The position numbers and the translations under genes were made by a program. The notes beneath the pieces were generated by a model, which saw nothing but the letters and a program-made list of their open reading frames with translations, made no database searches and had not been told where the DNA came from. From assembly GCA_020064725.1 (NCBI GenBank), contig JAGTWJ010000011.1:248001-312000 (forward strand): a DNA stretch of 64,000 nt. The letters run 5' to 3'. Source of the DNA: Drechslerella dactyloides (lineage: Eukaryota; Ascomycota; Orbiliomycetes; Orbiliales; Orbiliaceae). Each line of letters begins with the position of its first letter. Position 1 is the stretch's first letter. Below are positions 55,614 through 64,000 of this stretch, one piece after another.

Positions 55614-58079
55614 TCACATGCGCCGCTGGAACATTTTCCCAGAGCCACGCTGGTAGCCCATCTTGCCAACGGCTACCTTGACGTTGGGCTTGGAGGCATA
55701 TGTGACATGGACCTCCAAGCGAGAGACTTTGTTGAAGTTCTTTGGAAGCTTGTTCTTGCGCAGCTTCTTTGCTTGCCTCTTGGACGTGACTATATCGATT
55801 GCGTGTTCGGCGGGCTCTGCTCGGAAATCGTTCTTGTAGCCAAGGATGGTGTAGTGACATTCGAAAAATTCCTTTTGCTTATCGGCACGATCCTTGTATT
55901 GTCCTTCGTTCTCGAGGATGGGGAAGCAGGTCGTATAGAGCCAACTGAGGAAGGAGAATGGGTCTTCTGAGTCATCGAGAATGTCAATGTAGGCGCAGGA
56001 GGTTGCCCATTTGTCAGAGCTGCGAGACTCCCAAGGAAGTTGAACGTATGCATAACTGAAAGGTGAATCGCCGTCAAGGTCGAAATCCATGGTGATGTTG
56101 CTGAGTAGAACGTTTTGCTGTGGACTACTTACACCGCCTTGAGCATGTCCGCGCCATCCAGGACCGAAAATAAACGGCTTCGTGAACTCAGGAATCAATG
56201 CGAAATCACCGGTGATAGCGTCAACACCTGGAGGATCGGTGAAATCGAAGGTACTAGTGGATGCTTCCTCATCACGCGGGAGAGGATACTGAACCTGGAC
56301 AGACCTCCGAAAAACCTGGACCCGAGACGATTGTTTATCCCCGGAAACCTCCGGGACTGCTGGAATATCGGGGGGAATTTGGCTGTGCTTCATGTGTGTT
56401 TCGTATGCTGCGAGCATAGCGTTGATCCGTGAATCGTCCGTTCGAGCGATTGTTTTGTTTCCAGTATGTGGCCAATTGCCTTTGCTCCCGCGCGTATGGT
56501 AGGTCAAGTTGTCGACGTATATACTGACCTTTTCGGCATTTTGGTCTGCGGCAACGAGGAAAAAGATGATCTTGGTGACGTGATCACCGTCGATGAGTTC
56601 GACAAACTGGTATGGAACCTCCTTTGCCGGGTTGTCAAACGGCTCGACAATGCTGACTTCCTGATAGCGGACTTGTTGCGCCTGATCGCCGTGTTTTTGG
56701 GACAAAATGCTGGTAATGCCGATGACACATGGAGTGGTAGTATTGACAACGGTTTCGATATCCTGGAATTGTTGACAACCGAGGTAGAAGGATTTGATGG
56801 ACATATCCTCCCTTTCTGATCCATGATACTCGATACCAATGGACGGATAAACGATGCTGTCCGGTTGTTTGTACTGTTTGACTCCAGGCGCGTATATATA
56901 ACCGGTGGTGGAGTTTCGATCCTCAGCGGTGCACTTTCCGTCAGATTTGGCGATGTGTGTCTTTGCCGCGTAAAACTCGTCGTAAAGGATGTCCTTGTAT
57001 GGAATCGGAATCGGACTGAAGAGAATCTTGTCGTCCAAGTCGAAACAATCCGTAACGTGGCCAGAACGTTCTTCGAGGGGCGATTTGCGGGTCGATGAGA
57101 CCACCTTCGGAGGTTTGTTTTCGTCCGCTGTATGTTTGTTGTTCTCCGCCGGGGGGAGAGCAGGGACCGAGCCACTCGGAGGAGTGTGCAGTGAGTAGGC
57201 TACGCTGTCAATAGCCAGAAGAAGAGAATCTGCGTAAGCAGCGTCGATGGGATTCTTTGACTCCATGCCCGTGGGCGGCGTGTAGAGAACTGTGTAATTA
57301 GACACATTGATTGAGAGGGAATCAATCTGGTTGTACGAATCTTGGTCGAAGTGGACCCATTGGAAAGGAGCTTTGCCAGCCTCGAGGCGACCTTCGCTAT
57401 TCATGATAGCAGATGGAGGGCGGAACTGAATGGTGTCGCTGGACTTGACGCGACCGCCGACCTTACCTTCGAACTTGACATTGCACTCAACTGGAATGCC
57501 GCTGTGGAGAGCACACCCGAAGAGCATTGACTCGGGGGTGAAGGTGGAAACCTGCGTGAGGTTCATAGCGTTCTTGATGGTAGTGAGGACAGGGGCCTCG
57601 CTGGGAATATGCATGACCTCTTTGGTCGTAGCATCAAGGGGGAGGACGGCAAATGCGTTCTTACCCCCGGCGGATTGGAAAAAGTGCTTGTTTGCACCAA
57701 CGCGGAAGTTTTTCCAAGAGAGTCCCTCGTAGGGGTCCTCAAGAGGACGCCAGTCAAGGTCTCCCAGATTATCGAACTCATCAGAGTCGAACGTGATGTT
57801 GAAGCTTGAGACTGTGTCTCTGTTGGCAATGTGCGGGTGCGTAAGAACTACTCCACCTGCATTTGAGACTTTGTCGTCTTCTCCGAAATAGCGTGGGTGC
57901 GTACGAGCTATTGCACCGACCAAGGAGCGCGGGCGCGTAAGAACTACTCCGCCTGCGTTTGGAACTGTGACATGATTGACCATGCGAGGGTGCGTAAGAG
58001 CTACTGCACCGACGTCGACAGTTGGGAGAGATGCGACCAGGAGGCCGACCGCCAAAGTGGCGGATTTGAAAGCAAGCAT
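55614..58079 (-). CDS. Large secreted protein, two related domains, N-terminal repeats
   Basis: An 821-residue intronless ORF. Signal peptide MLAFKSATLAVGLLVASLPT. Residues about 22-90 hold four alternating short repeats (GAVALTHPR, GGVVLTRPR, GAIARTHPR, GGVVLTHPH). Two larger domains follow. The first begins FNITFDSDEF and includes YEGLSWKNFRVG and GCALHSGIPVECNV. The second begins CFDLDDKILFSP with PYKDILYDEF and has SFYLGCQQF and VSIYVDNLTY. A third similar segment (FTDPPGVDAITGDFALIP ... YAYVQLPWESRSSDKWATSC) precedes a Lys/Arg-rich end (KRQAKKLRKNK). The pattern PY-x-GL-x(2)-x-F with a Cys-flanked beta segment recurs in fungal extracellular proteins of unknown function. Many NxS/T sites. 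It is exported; wall or host interaction is inferred only from its secreted, modular build. Confidence 0.8.
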   Translation of the reverse strand: MLAFKSATLAVGLLVASLPTVDVGAVALTHPRMVNHVTVPNAGGVVLTRPRSLVGAIARTHPRYFGEDDKVSNAGGVVLTHPHIANRDTVSSFNITFDSDEFDNLGDLDWRPLEDPYEGLSWKNFRVGANKHFFQSAGGKNAFAVLPLDATTKEVMHIPSEAPVLTTIKNAMNLTQVSTFTPESMLFGCALHSGIPVECNVKFEGKVGGRVKSSDTIQFRPPSAIMNSEGRLEAGKAPFQWVHFDQDSYNQIDSLSINVSNYTVLYTPPTGMESKNPIDAAYADSLLLAIDSVAYSLHTPPSGSVPALPPAENNKHTADENKPPKVVSSTRKSPLEERSGHVTDCFDLDDKILFSPIPIPYKDILYDEFYAAKTHIAKSDGKCTAEDRNSTTGYIYAPGVKQYKQPDSIVYPSIGIEYHGSEREDMSIKSFYLGCQQFQDIETVVNTTTPCVIGITSILSQKHGDQAQQVRYQEVSIVEPFDNPAKEVPYQFVELIDGDHVTKIIFFLVAADQNAEKVSIYVDNLTYHTRGSKGNWPHTGNKTIARTDDSRINAMLAAYETHMKHSQIPPDIPAVPEVSGDKQSSRVQVFRRSVQVQYPLPRDEEASTSTFDFTDPPGVDAITGDFALIPEFTKPFIFGPGWRGHAQGGVSSPQQNVLLSNITMDFDLDGDSPFSYAYVQLPWESRSSDKWATSCAYIDILDDSEDPFSFLSWLYTTCFPILENEGQYKDRADKQKEFFECHYTILGYKNDFRAEPAEHAIDIVTSKRQAKKLRKNKLPKNFNKVSRLEVHVTYASKPNVKVAVGKMGYQRGSGKMFQRRM
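57834..58020 (-). repeat. ABAB coding repeat in secreted protein N-terminus
   Basis: Two unit types alternate: B (VGA[VI]A-THPR) and A (NAGGVVLT[HR]P[RH]). The A copies at about 57837-57870 and 57934-57965 are close in DNA (GGTGCGTAAGAACTACTCC versus GGCGCGTAAGAACTACTCC). The pair repeats with a period of about 95-97 nt. Confidence 0.7.
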
Positions 58080-59495
58080 TGTGCGCAGAAGCAGAAAGAC
58101 TTGTGCAAAAACAAGAGGGCAATCGAAAGCGGAGGATAGAAGGCTTTTGCTAGCAGAACGCAGAAAGCAAGAAGCTGGGAATGCGGAAGGAAGCTGAGAA
58201 ACGTAATAGGGGGGTACCGCAAAGCACGGTGAAGAAGAGAAGGAGAAGGGGGGACCCGAGAGACCCTGACAGCTGGCTTTTTATGCCAGGCCAGCCTGGT
58301 GTTTACCATCCTGCGATATTTTGATATCATTTGACGGTATATGGCCCGCGAATCGCATCTACAGCGCATCAGACTACGAACTAACAGGGCGTTGTGTCCT
58401 CTAAAATGCAACAATTGTGGTATTTTTCCGGGAACAACGCAACCTTGTCCTTTTCTTTCCGAGCATTTACCTATTCCAGCGACCGGCGATAGAACCCGCT
58501 CGGGGCACCACCATCAACAGCCACTCAGCCCGCATAAGGCGCAAGCAAATTAACCCACCGCAGTAATGCTCGAGTAACAGTTTGATGCGATAGAAACAAA
58601 TAACAGGAACGGGAAAGAGGCGACCGCCCATACCCACGCTGTCAGCTGTCTTCTGATCCTGCATACATTATAATTCCCTCACAACATGTTTACCGCTCAT
58701 ACCACGGGTAAAGCAAGCTCGGTTGTCGTGATTATACGGAACTTAATAGGTAAGATCTAGTCAGAGCCTCGCTAATCTAAGATTCATCCATCAGAACAAT
58801 CGCTTATTTATCTCGAAACATTGAATATAATCCTTAGCGAGAAAGGTCATTGGGTGGGAGGCTCTCGCCCTGCCTTCTCCAATTTGCGCCTGCATTTCGA
58901 CGTTTAAATCTGCTGAAACTGCAACGTTGGCCTCGTTTTAGTATCAATCTCTTCCAGGATTCATAGATCTCTAGGAATACATTGGACGCCAAATCCTTTG
59001 TTCCAATCACATCAGCCGGTTGGCTGTATACCTTAAGAAGTGCTGTATATGCCCATGCTTGGAATGATACAATGCGTGAGAGCTGTCACGTTATACACCT
59101 TGTTTTTGTGACTAATTTTTTATTTGTAGACTCTCCCGATGGGTGACTGGGCTCCAATGGTTGCGATGAGACGTCGTAGCGATCAATCCACCCAATATCG
59201 AAATGGTGGATATAAACGACGAACGGTGCTATTAGCAGCAGGATATGCTTGCCCGAGCATATTCTTCGGTCTGAAATGCGAGACTTGCAAGCTTCGATCT
59301 TGCACTCAGACATCAACTTATCCACCAGCAGACGCGCTCGAAACTGATGGAAGTCCTAGGTCTCTTGTCAACCTCCCGCCTACCGCTGACATTAATTGTT
59401 TCACATTCGCGACACACAACCACAACAGACGTCTACAACAACAGGTTTAACGGCCTCATGAGAAGCATCATATCATTCAATTCTAAGAATTCACA
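58080..59495. other. Intergenic stretch, no gene supported
   Basis: Promoter region of the minus-strand secreted-protein gene, with ATAAAAAG at 58277-58284 as a possible TATA box. The ORF at 59139-59450 has no motif. Nothing else was seen. Confidence 0.4.
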
Positions 59496-59907
59496 ATGTG
59501 CTATGTATTCTACGAGTTTACGGGGGTAAGTATAATCGTAGCCTTTACCGCAAGTTCTCTCATGCATATCGATTCCGATCTTTATCCCTGCTAATTTCCT
59601 TTCCGAGCGCCAGTGCTACCACAAGGATGCCCGGCCAGCACCCACCGGCTGTACCCTGATCGACCGTCTAGACAACACCTCTTATGCTATCCGCTTTGGA
59701 TCCCGCCACAGCTCCTTCTTCGCTGACAAGCCGCCGCCATGCGTAAACATGGCGGATAAGCGAGTCGTCGAAACTGTCTGCGAGCCCTGCCGTAGATACC
59801 GCGATACGGATATAGATCAAGCTGTGTGGAATGCCCTGATAGCTGAAGCGAATCGACAATGTGCAATGGTGGAAGTGGATTGGAATCTTTCTGGTGTCAG
59901 GACTTGA
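59496..59907 (+). CDS. Small Cys-rich protein with 10-codon first exon
   Basis: Exon 1 is 59496-59525 (MCYVFYEFTG). After GTAAGT, exon 2 starts at 59608 or 59614 (two in-frame acceptors) and ends at TGA 59905-59907, giving 109 or 107 residues. Exon 2 opens with CYHKDARPAPTGC and later has CVNM and CEPC. The Cys order (MC, CxH, C, C, CxxC, C) resembles the genes at 17265-18082 and 34835-35412, with the same tiny MC first exon. No signal peptide; probably an intracellular zinc-binding or disulfide-free small protein. Function unknown. The C-terminus WNALIAEANRQCAMVEVDW looks helical. Confidence 0.6.
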
Positions 59908-60480
59908 GGCTATCTGTGGTGCCATCCTGGTCACAAGACCTGTTTTCAACTCTTACGGAGGCTGTATATCATACAACGTTATTCTGGACGTTAAATTATC
60001 ATGTAGGTATTGATGCTTTGGTAGGATTGCCTATCCTAGATGCATGCTGTTGATGGTAAGCCATGGAGATAGAAATATCTAGGATTCTTTGTCTCTGTTT
60101 TGATAGAGGTTTCAGGCTCTTTGTCAATTCCCATACATGCTCTCGCATCTAGGACTTGCGACCAAATCGTTGCGCATCTTGGAAATATGTAAAGAGCGTC
60201 AAGCTATTTATTGAAGACTGCATCTTGATACATACATAACTTTTCACTACAGGGTAAATTTCTGCAGCAGTTCAACTGCCGATTAGACTATTTAGTAAAC
60301 GCGCCCAGTCGCATCCACTGCATCAACGGTTGGGCCCCCCAAATGTGCTTTGCGACTGAAGACGTATGCTGTCGAGATAACATGAACGCGGATGCCAGAA
60401 TTCGTATCGAAATATACAGGTGAGGGATGCAATGAGCATGGTATACCGAAAGTCCGACGCCTTGTACCTGAGTGTTGCTA
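59908..60480. other. Convergent 3' region, no gene
   Basis: Lies between the stop of the plus-strand small gene and the stop of the minus-strand Zn2Cys6 gene. No motif was recognised. Confidence 0.45.
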
Positions 60481-61031
60481 TTAGTCCTCCTGTGTGTGAA
60501 ATAACGTCGGTTCTTCAAGAGGGCAACTTGGGCCAGCGACAACCTCTTCCTCGTCCTCCATCTCCAACCACTCGTCCTCTCCTTCACCTTCATCCCCGCC
60601 GTCATAAATGACTCCTCCATCTCCTTCCGTCTCGTACTCCTCGGCCAGCTTGCTAAGCTCCGGTAGCTTTGAGCCTTTGCGGATCGCATTCACCAATGTG
60701 TTCACCAGCTCTTCGTTCGGCGACCGCAAAGACTTAAACAGTTTCTCATACGCTCGATGCTTCGCCCGGGCTGCCCCCAAAGCCAATCCGGTGGCCTCTT
60801 TGCGCCGGCCGTCCAGCGATTTCTCGAATACGCACTCTCGGCCCTTCGCGCTACACGCCTCGCACGGCGCCGGTGAACCCGTGCACTGCACAATCCGGAC
60901 GTTAGGTACGTGTATTGATATTGACGAAGGTATCAGGAATACCGCGAACGTACTCTGCATTTAGCCTTCTTGCACCCTCGGCACGCTGTGCTGACCCTTC
61001 TGTTTGTCGCACTTCTAGATGGATCCGACAT
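60481..61031 (-). CDS. Short Zn2Cys6 zinc-cluster protein
   Basis: Exon 1, 60954-61031 (ATG at 61031), and exon 2, 60481-60885, with a 68-nt intron (GTACGT...GTGCAG) give 160 residues. The splice rebuilds a complete fungal zinc cluster: C-RG-C-KKAKCR-C-TGSPAP-C-EA-C-SAKGRE-C, i.e. CX2CX6CX6CX2CX6C, preceded by a basic arm (NRRVST). This binuclear Zn fold binds CGG-type DNA sites. A basic linker (DGRRKEATG) and a helix (HRAYEKLFKSLRSPNEELVNTLV) follow, and the last 45 residues are strongly acidic (EDEWLEMEDEEEVV), possibly an activation segment. The usual several-hundred-residue fungal_trans domain is absent, so this is a mini-factor. Nuclear. It is divergently oriented to the next Zn2Cys6 gene, about 840 bp away. 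Confidence 0.78.
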
Positions 61032-61874
61032 ATACCTGGTGATCAAAGCTCACGCTCGCTACCGGCTCATTTCTGAATGTGATCGGAATCCGCGCTGTTA
61101 GATGCTCTCGCGGCAATTGCAAGGAAGGATGTGGTTTACGAGACCAATGCTCTCCCAGGTTTGAGCCTTGAACAAGCCCCGGGCTCAGCGATAACAAAAC
61201 TGCGGACGTGCTTCCTGGCTCTCGTCGTTCGCATCGGCTTCTTTGGAGGCCCGACACGTCTCAATTTTGCCCAAGGCCACTAGACGGCGTGGCCCGTGCT
61301 AACGCTAGCCTGGGGGGGGGGCGGCGTGTTGCACAAACACCCCAATCCGAGCGATGCGCTGGATGTAGTAGCCGGCCAATCAGAAGCTTTGGTAGCGATC
61401 CGGAACCCGCCTTTCGTCATTGAGCTCGCCTTGGAAGCGGATGAAGCTCCTTGCCGTTTGTGGCTGGATGCCCCAAACAATCTTGCGCAGCAGCATGGTC
61501 CTGCTTTCCAGGACCACTTGTGGCCTGTGAGGGGTCATGGTAACGTATGAAGGAGATGTGATGCCAAGGCTAGCTGTTGGCAGAGCTCAACATGATTCGA
61601 TTCCTGATCTCTCTCCCATGCCCGTCATGCCCGTTTCCACATCATTATCCGCATGGAGCGAGTCGCCACCGGTCGGTCATTAGGGAACGGGCGACCTCCA
61701 CTCGGGCTGAATCCACAGTACTCGGCCTCCGCTATTGCAGACGAGACCACTTCGAACCCCCAAAATCAGAAGTAGCTTCTCGACAACATTACTGTCATGT
61801 CAGCAAAAGGCAGCACGCCAAGGCTCCCGCTGCGCAAGCTGCGTCCGGCGGCCCCTCTCCAGCCTCGGCCTGCC
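61032..61874. other. Region between two divergent Zn2Cys6 genes
   Basis: A shared upstream region for both regulators. It contains a run of ten G at 61312-61321. The ORFs at 61208-61550 show no motif. In-frame extension of the right-hand gene to an ATG at 61797 is possible. Confidence 0.4.
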
Positions 61875-64000
61875 ATGATCGCGAAAGTCGTCAAGAAGAC
61901 CCGAGCGAAAAACGCCTGTCTTCCTTGCCAGCAGTCGAAGAAGAAGGTGTGTTATAATACCCCCCAACACACACACCAACCCTTGCGAAAACAGTCTCCA
62001 TCCTGATGAATACGGATACCAGTGCAGCGAAGAGCGACCACTGTGTGCCGCTTGCGTGGAAGCCGGCCTGGAATGCCTCTACAGTGTTGAAGACACGGCC
62101 CGGCATAAACGCACGGTTCTGCATAAAAAAATAAAAGATTACGAGACGGACATTGAGAAATACGAGCAGGTGCTCGAACACATCAAGACATCTGGCGTCC
62201 CGGCCTTACACCGCGTGCTGAACGTAATCAGTGACCAGGCGCCGCTAGAGGATATCATGCTATTCATCCGCAACGAGGAGAGCTCGTACCCGCCCATCGG
62301 CGCGATATCCCCTGAGCCAGCCACCTCTGATCTCAGCTTGCTGATGAACGAGCAGTGGGAGAGCCTGCAGTCACAAGGATTCCTCAACACCGAGCTTGTA
62401 GACGACCGTCCGATCTTGAACCTCGCTGCGGCGCCATGGACAACTGTCACCGATAACGACGAGCTGGTCTCGCATCCCATGTCACTATATATGACATGGG
62501 ACGACCCGGTCTGGCACCTATTTGACTTCGACATCCTTATCGACGCGATGAAATACGAGGACCTGACGTATTGCTCTCCCCTTCTCGTTAACGCGACGCT
62601 TGCAGAAGCATGTGTAAGTCAATACATACCATACGATCCGCAGTATCGCCAAGGCATAGAACCGCCGCTGTGCAGATGATCACTGTACTACTCTCCTTGA
62701 TCTCAAAGTTTGTGACGTAAAAGATCTCAACTGTTGCTTGTGAGGTGATGGTATTTTTAGTCCAACAAGGCAATGTCTGCTAATAAGTGATCTAACTTAG
62801 CATTATTCTAACAGGATCAGGAATCGTAGTGACCCCCACGATCATAATTTTCTCGGGTACCGGTTTTTCCAAGAGGCGATGAGACTATGGAACGAGGAGA
62901 CATCGAGGGAGCCAACGCTTTTGACGGTGCAGAGTGCCTTTATGGGCGGCTTTCAACTTCCAGTGGTTGGTGAACCGTTCTTCTGTAACTGGGGAAATTA
63001 AATGCTTTCTAACAACACGTCAGGACATATGACTGGATTGCCAGATGGCCGCACACAATGCCTCCACCAAAGATTCCGCTCCCATACCTTGAGTCGGCCG
63101 TCCCTCGCGACTACATTATCCTGCCAGGCGAGGAGCCTCTCCCACATCCTATCCAACACGACCTCGAAACCGGTCCGTTCCGCGATCCGAATCTAATCAC
63201 GGAGTGGTATCCGTACCCGTACATCCGCGACCACGAGCCCATCATCATGCGGCTGGCCTTCCAATCGCACACGGGGCTTTCACATCATATTATACGAGCT
63301 TGCTTACAAATAGTGTGAGAATCTTAATAGCGAAAAGTCACTTACCATAACGGACAAGAAGCGTTTCTACGAGCTATTCGACGATTGGAAGAACACACTG
63401 CCGAAAGATCTCCGAGAGGGAAAATGTATCTCCCCGGGCGCCACGTTCATACAGTACGTTGTATGTTTGAGCCCTTAAAGGATCAGTTGAATCATGTCTA
63501 ATGCGATCACTCGTCAATTCGGGTAGCGCGTGGTACCACGCCGTCATCATGGACATCCATCAGAGCACTCTCAGGGATTTGGACAAGGAAGACCCAGCAG
63601 ACGTGGCGATCTTCAAAGCCGACTCTTTATCCCGCTACAACCGCTCCAGAAATGGCCTCTACATCGTGCTGGATACGTACCACCGCCGCAACAGCATGCT
63701 GACAATGACTCAGCCGTTCACGTTTGCCCTGTTGCTCGTTTCGCAGAACGCGACCGGGAGCCTAGCCAAAATCAAGGGACTGGAGACCGCTACATCCGCC
63801 CCTGAAAGCGCGAGTGATAAGAGTGGTGACACTGGCGTCGACAGAGAGCAGATTCCGCGCGGGCCATATGACGAAGACCATATCTTAGAAATATTCGAGA
63901 ATACCCTCATTTGGGCATGTCACGCCAGTCGCAGCTTTGTCACCATCAAGGTCTTCGTCCGGCTGATGCAGCTCGAGGCGCAGCGTCTGAACATCGAGCT
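61875..64000 (+). CDS. Zn2Cys6 transcription factor, 3'-partial, possibly broken
   Basis: Exon 1, 61875-61946 (an in-frame ATG at 61797 is an alternative), and exon 2, 62023-62613, rebuild the zinc cluster C-LP-C-QQSKKK-C-SEERPL-C-AA-C-VEAGLE-C. A coiled linker and a region ending in TLAEAC follow. After a 187-nt intron, exon 3 (62801-about 62965) continues HYSNRIRN, FLGYRFFQEAMRLW and TVQSAFMGGFQLP. Next are exon 4 (63024-about 63290, TYDWIARWPHT), a segment from about 63290 to 63453 (KRFYELFDDWKN) and a last exon from 63527 that is open to the window edge (AWYHAVIMDIH). This is the fungal_trans type of regulator. Trouble spots: the exon 3/4 junction has no in-phase splice and about 60 residues of the middle region seem absent; near 63285 the frame shifts; TAG at 63311-63313 interrupts LAYK-CENLN. 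It is either decaying or has unusual splicing. Confidence 0.65.

Noticed and set aside
1..64000. CRISPR arrays, bacterial operons, tRNA or rRNA genes
   Set aside because: The window is clearly fungal nuclear DNA with introns; I saw no regular spacer-repeat structure and no recognisable tRNA or rRNA core.

Overview
This is nuclear DNA of a filamentous ascomycete (Pezizomycotina). The genes carry short GT-AG introns of about 50-90 nt. Gene families typical of that group are present: Zn2Cys6 regulators, a secreted PL4 rhamnogalacturonan lyase, secreted subtilases, a stand-alone nucleoside phosphorylase, Thr/Ser-rich wall-type proteins and small secreted cysteine-rich proteins. The pectin-backbone lyase and candidate effectors suggest a plant-associated lifestyle, but the genus cannot be read from the sequence. 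Exon coordinates are my own splice calls, checked for phase where stated.

Layout. 1-9.7 kb: 3' part of a large disordered protein (+), a secreted Ser/Thr-rich protein (+), and an ORF split by an in-frame TAG (+). 10-21 kb: a BTB-like exon relic, a solo copia-type Gag ORF (-), a nested inverted-repeat element, a nucleoside phosphorylase (-), two hypothetical proteins (-), and a long ORF interrupted by an in-frame TAA (-). 21-33.3 kb: two subtilase genes on the minus strand. The second reads as a 2644-residue mosaic with a mucin-like linker, poly-Gly, a 32-unit octapeptide array, beta-type repeats and a fungal extracellular C-terminal domain. 34.8-38 kb: a small Cys-rich protein (+) and the PL4 lyase (-). 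38-51.8 kb: a gene-poor stretch whose only recognisable genes are three paralogous secreted 8-Cys proteins (-), all with the same four-exon, phase 1-2-1 structure and TATA boxes. 51.8-61 kb: a FAX-type glutathione transferase (-), a hypothetical basic protein (-), a large secreted two-domain protein with an N-terminal ABAB repeat (-), a pair of tandem hairpins, a third member of the small Cys-rich 'MC' family (+), and a short Zn2Cys6 protein (-). 61.9-64 kb: a second, divergent Zn2Cys6 factor (+) that runs off the window and shows signs of decay.

How the genes relate. There is no biosynthetic cluster. The common thread is secretion and plant or wall interaction (lyase, proteases, adhesin-like repeats, small secreted proteins), set among relics: a solo Gag, and nonsense codons of the CAA/CAG to TAA/TAG type expected from repeat-induced point mutation. 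The most unusual items are the giant subtilase-like mosaic, whose oxyanion Asn appears lost, its octapeptide array, the three-copy 8-Cys family, and the three genes that share a 9-10-codon MC-type first exon.
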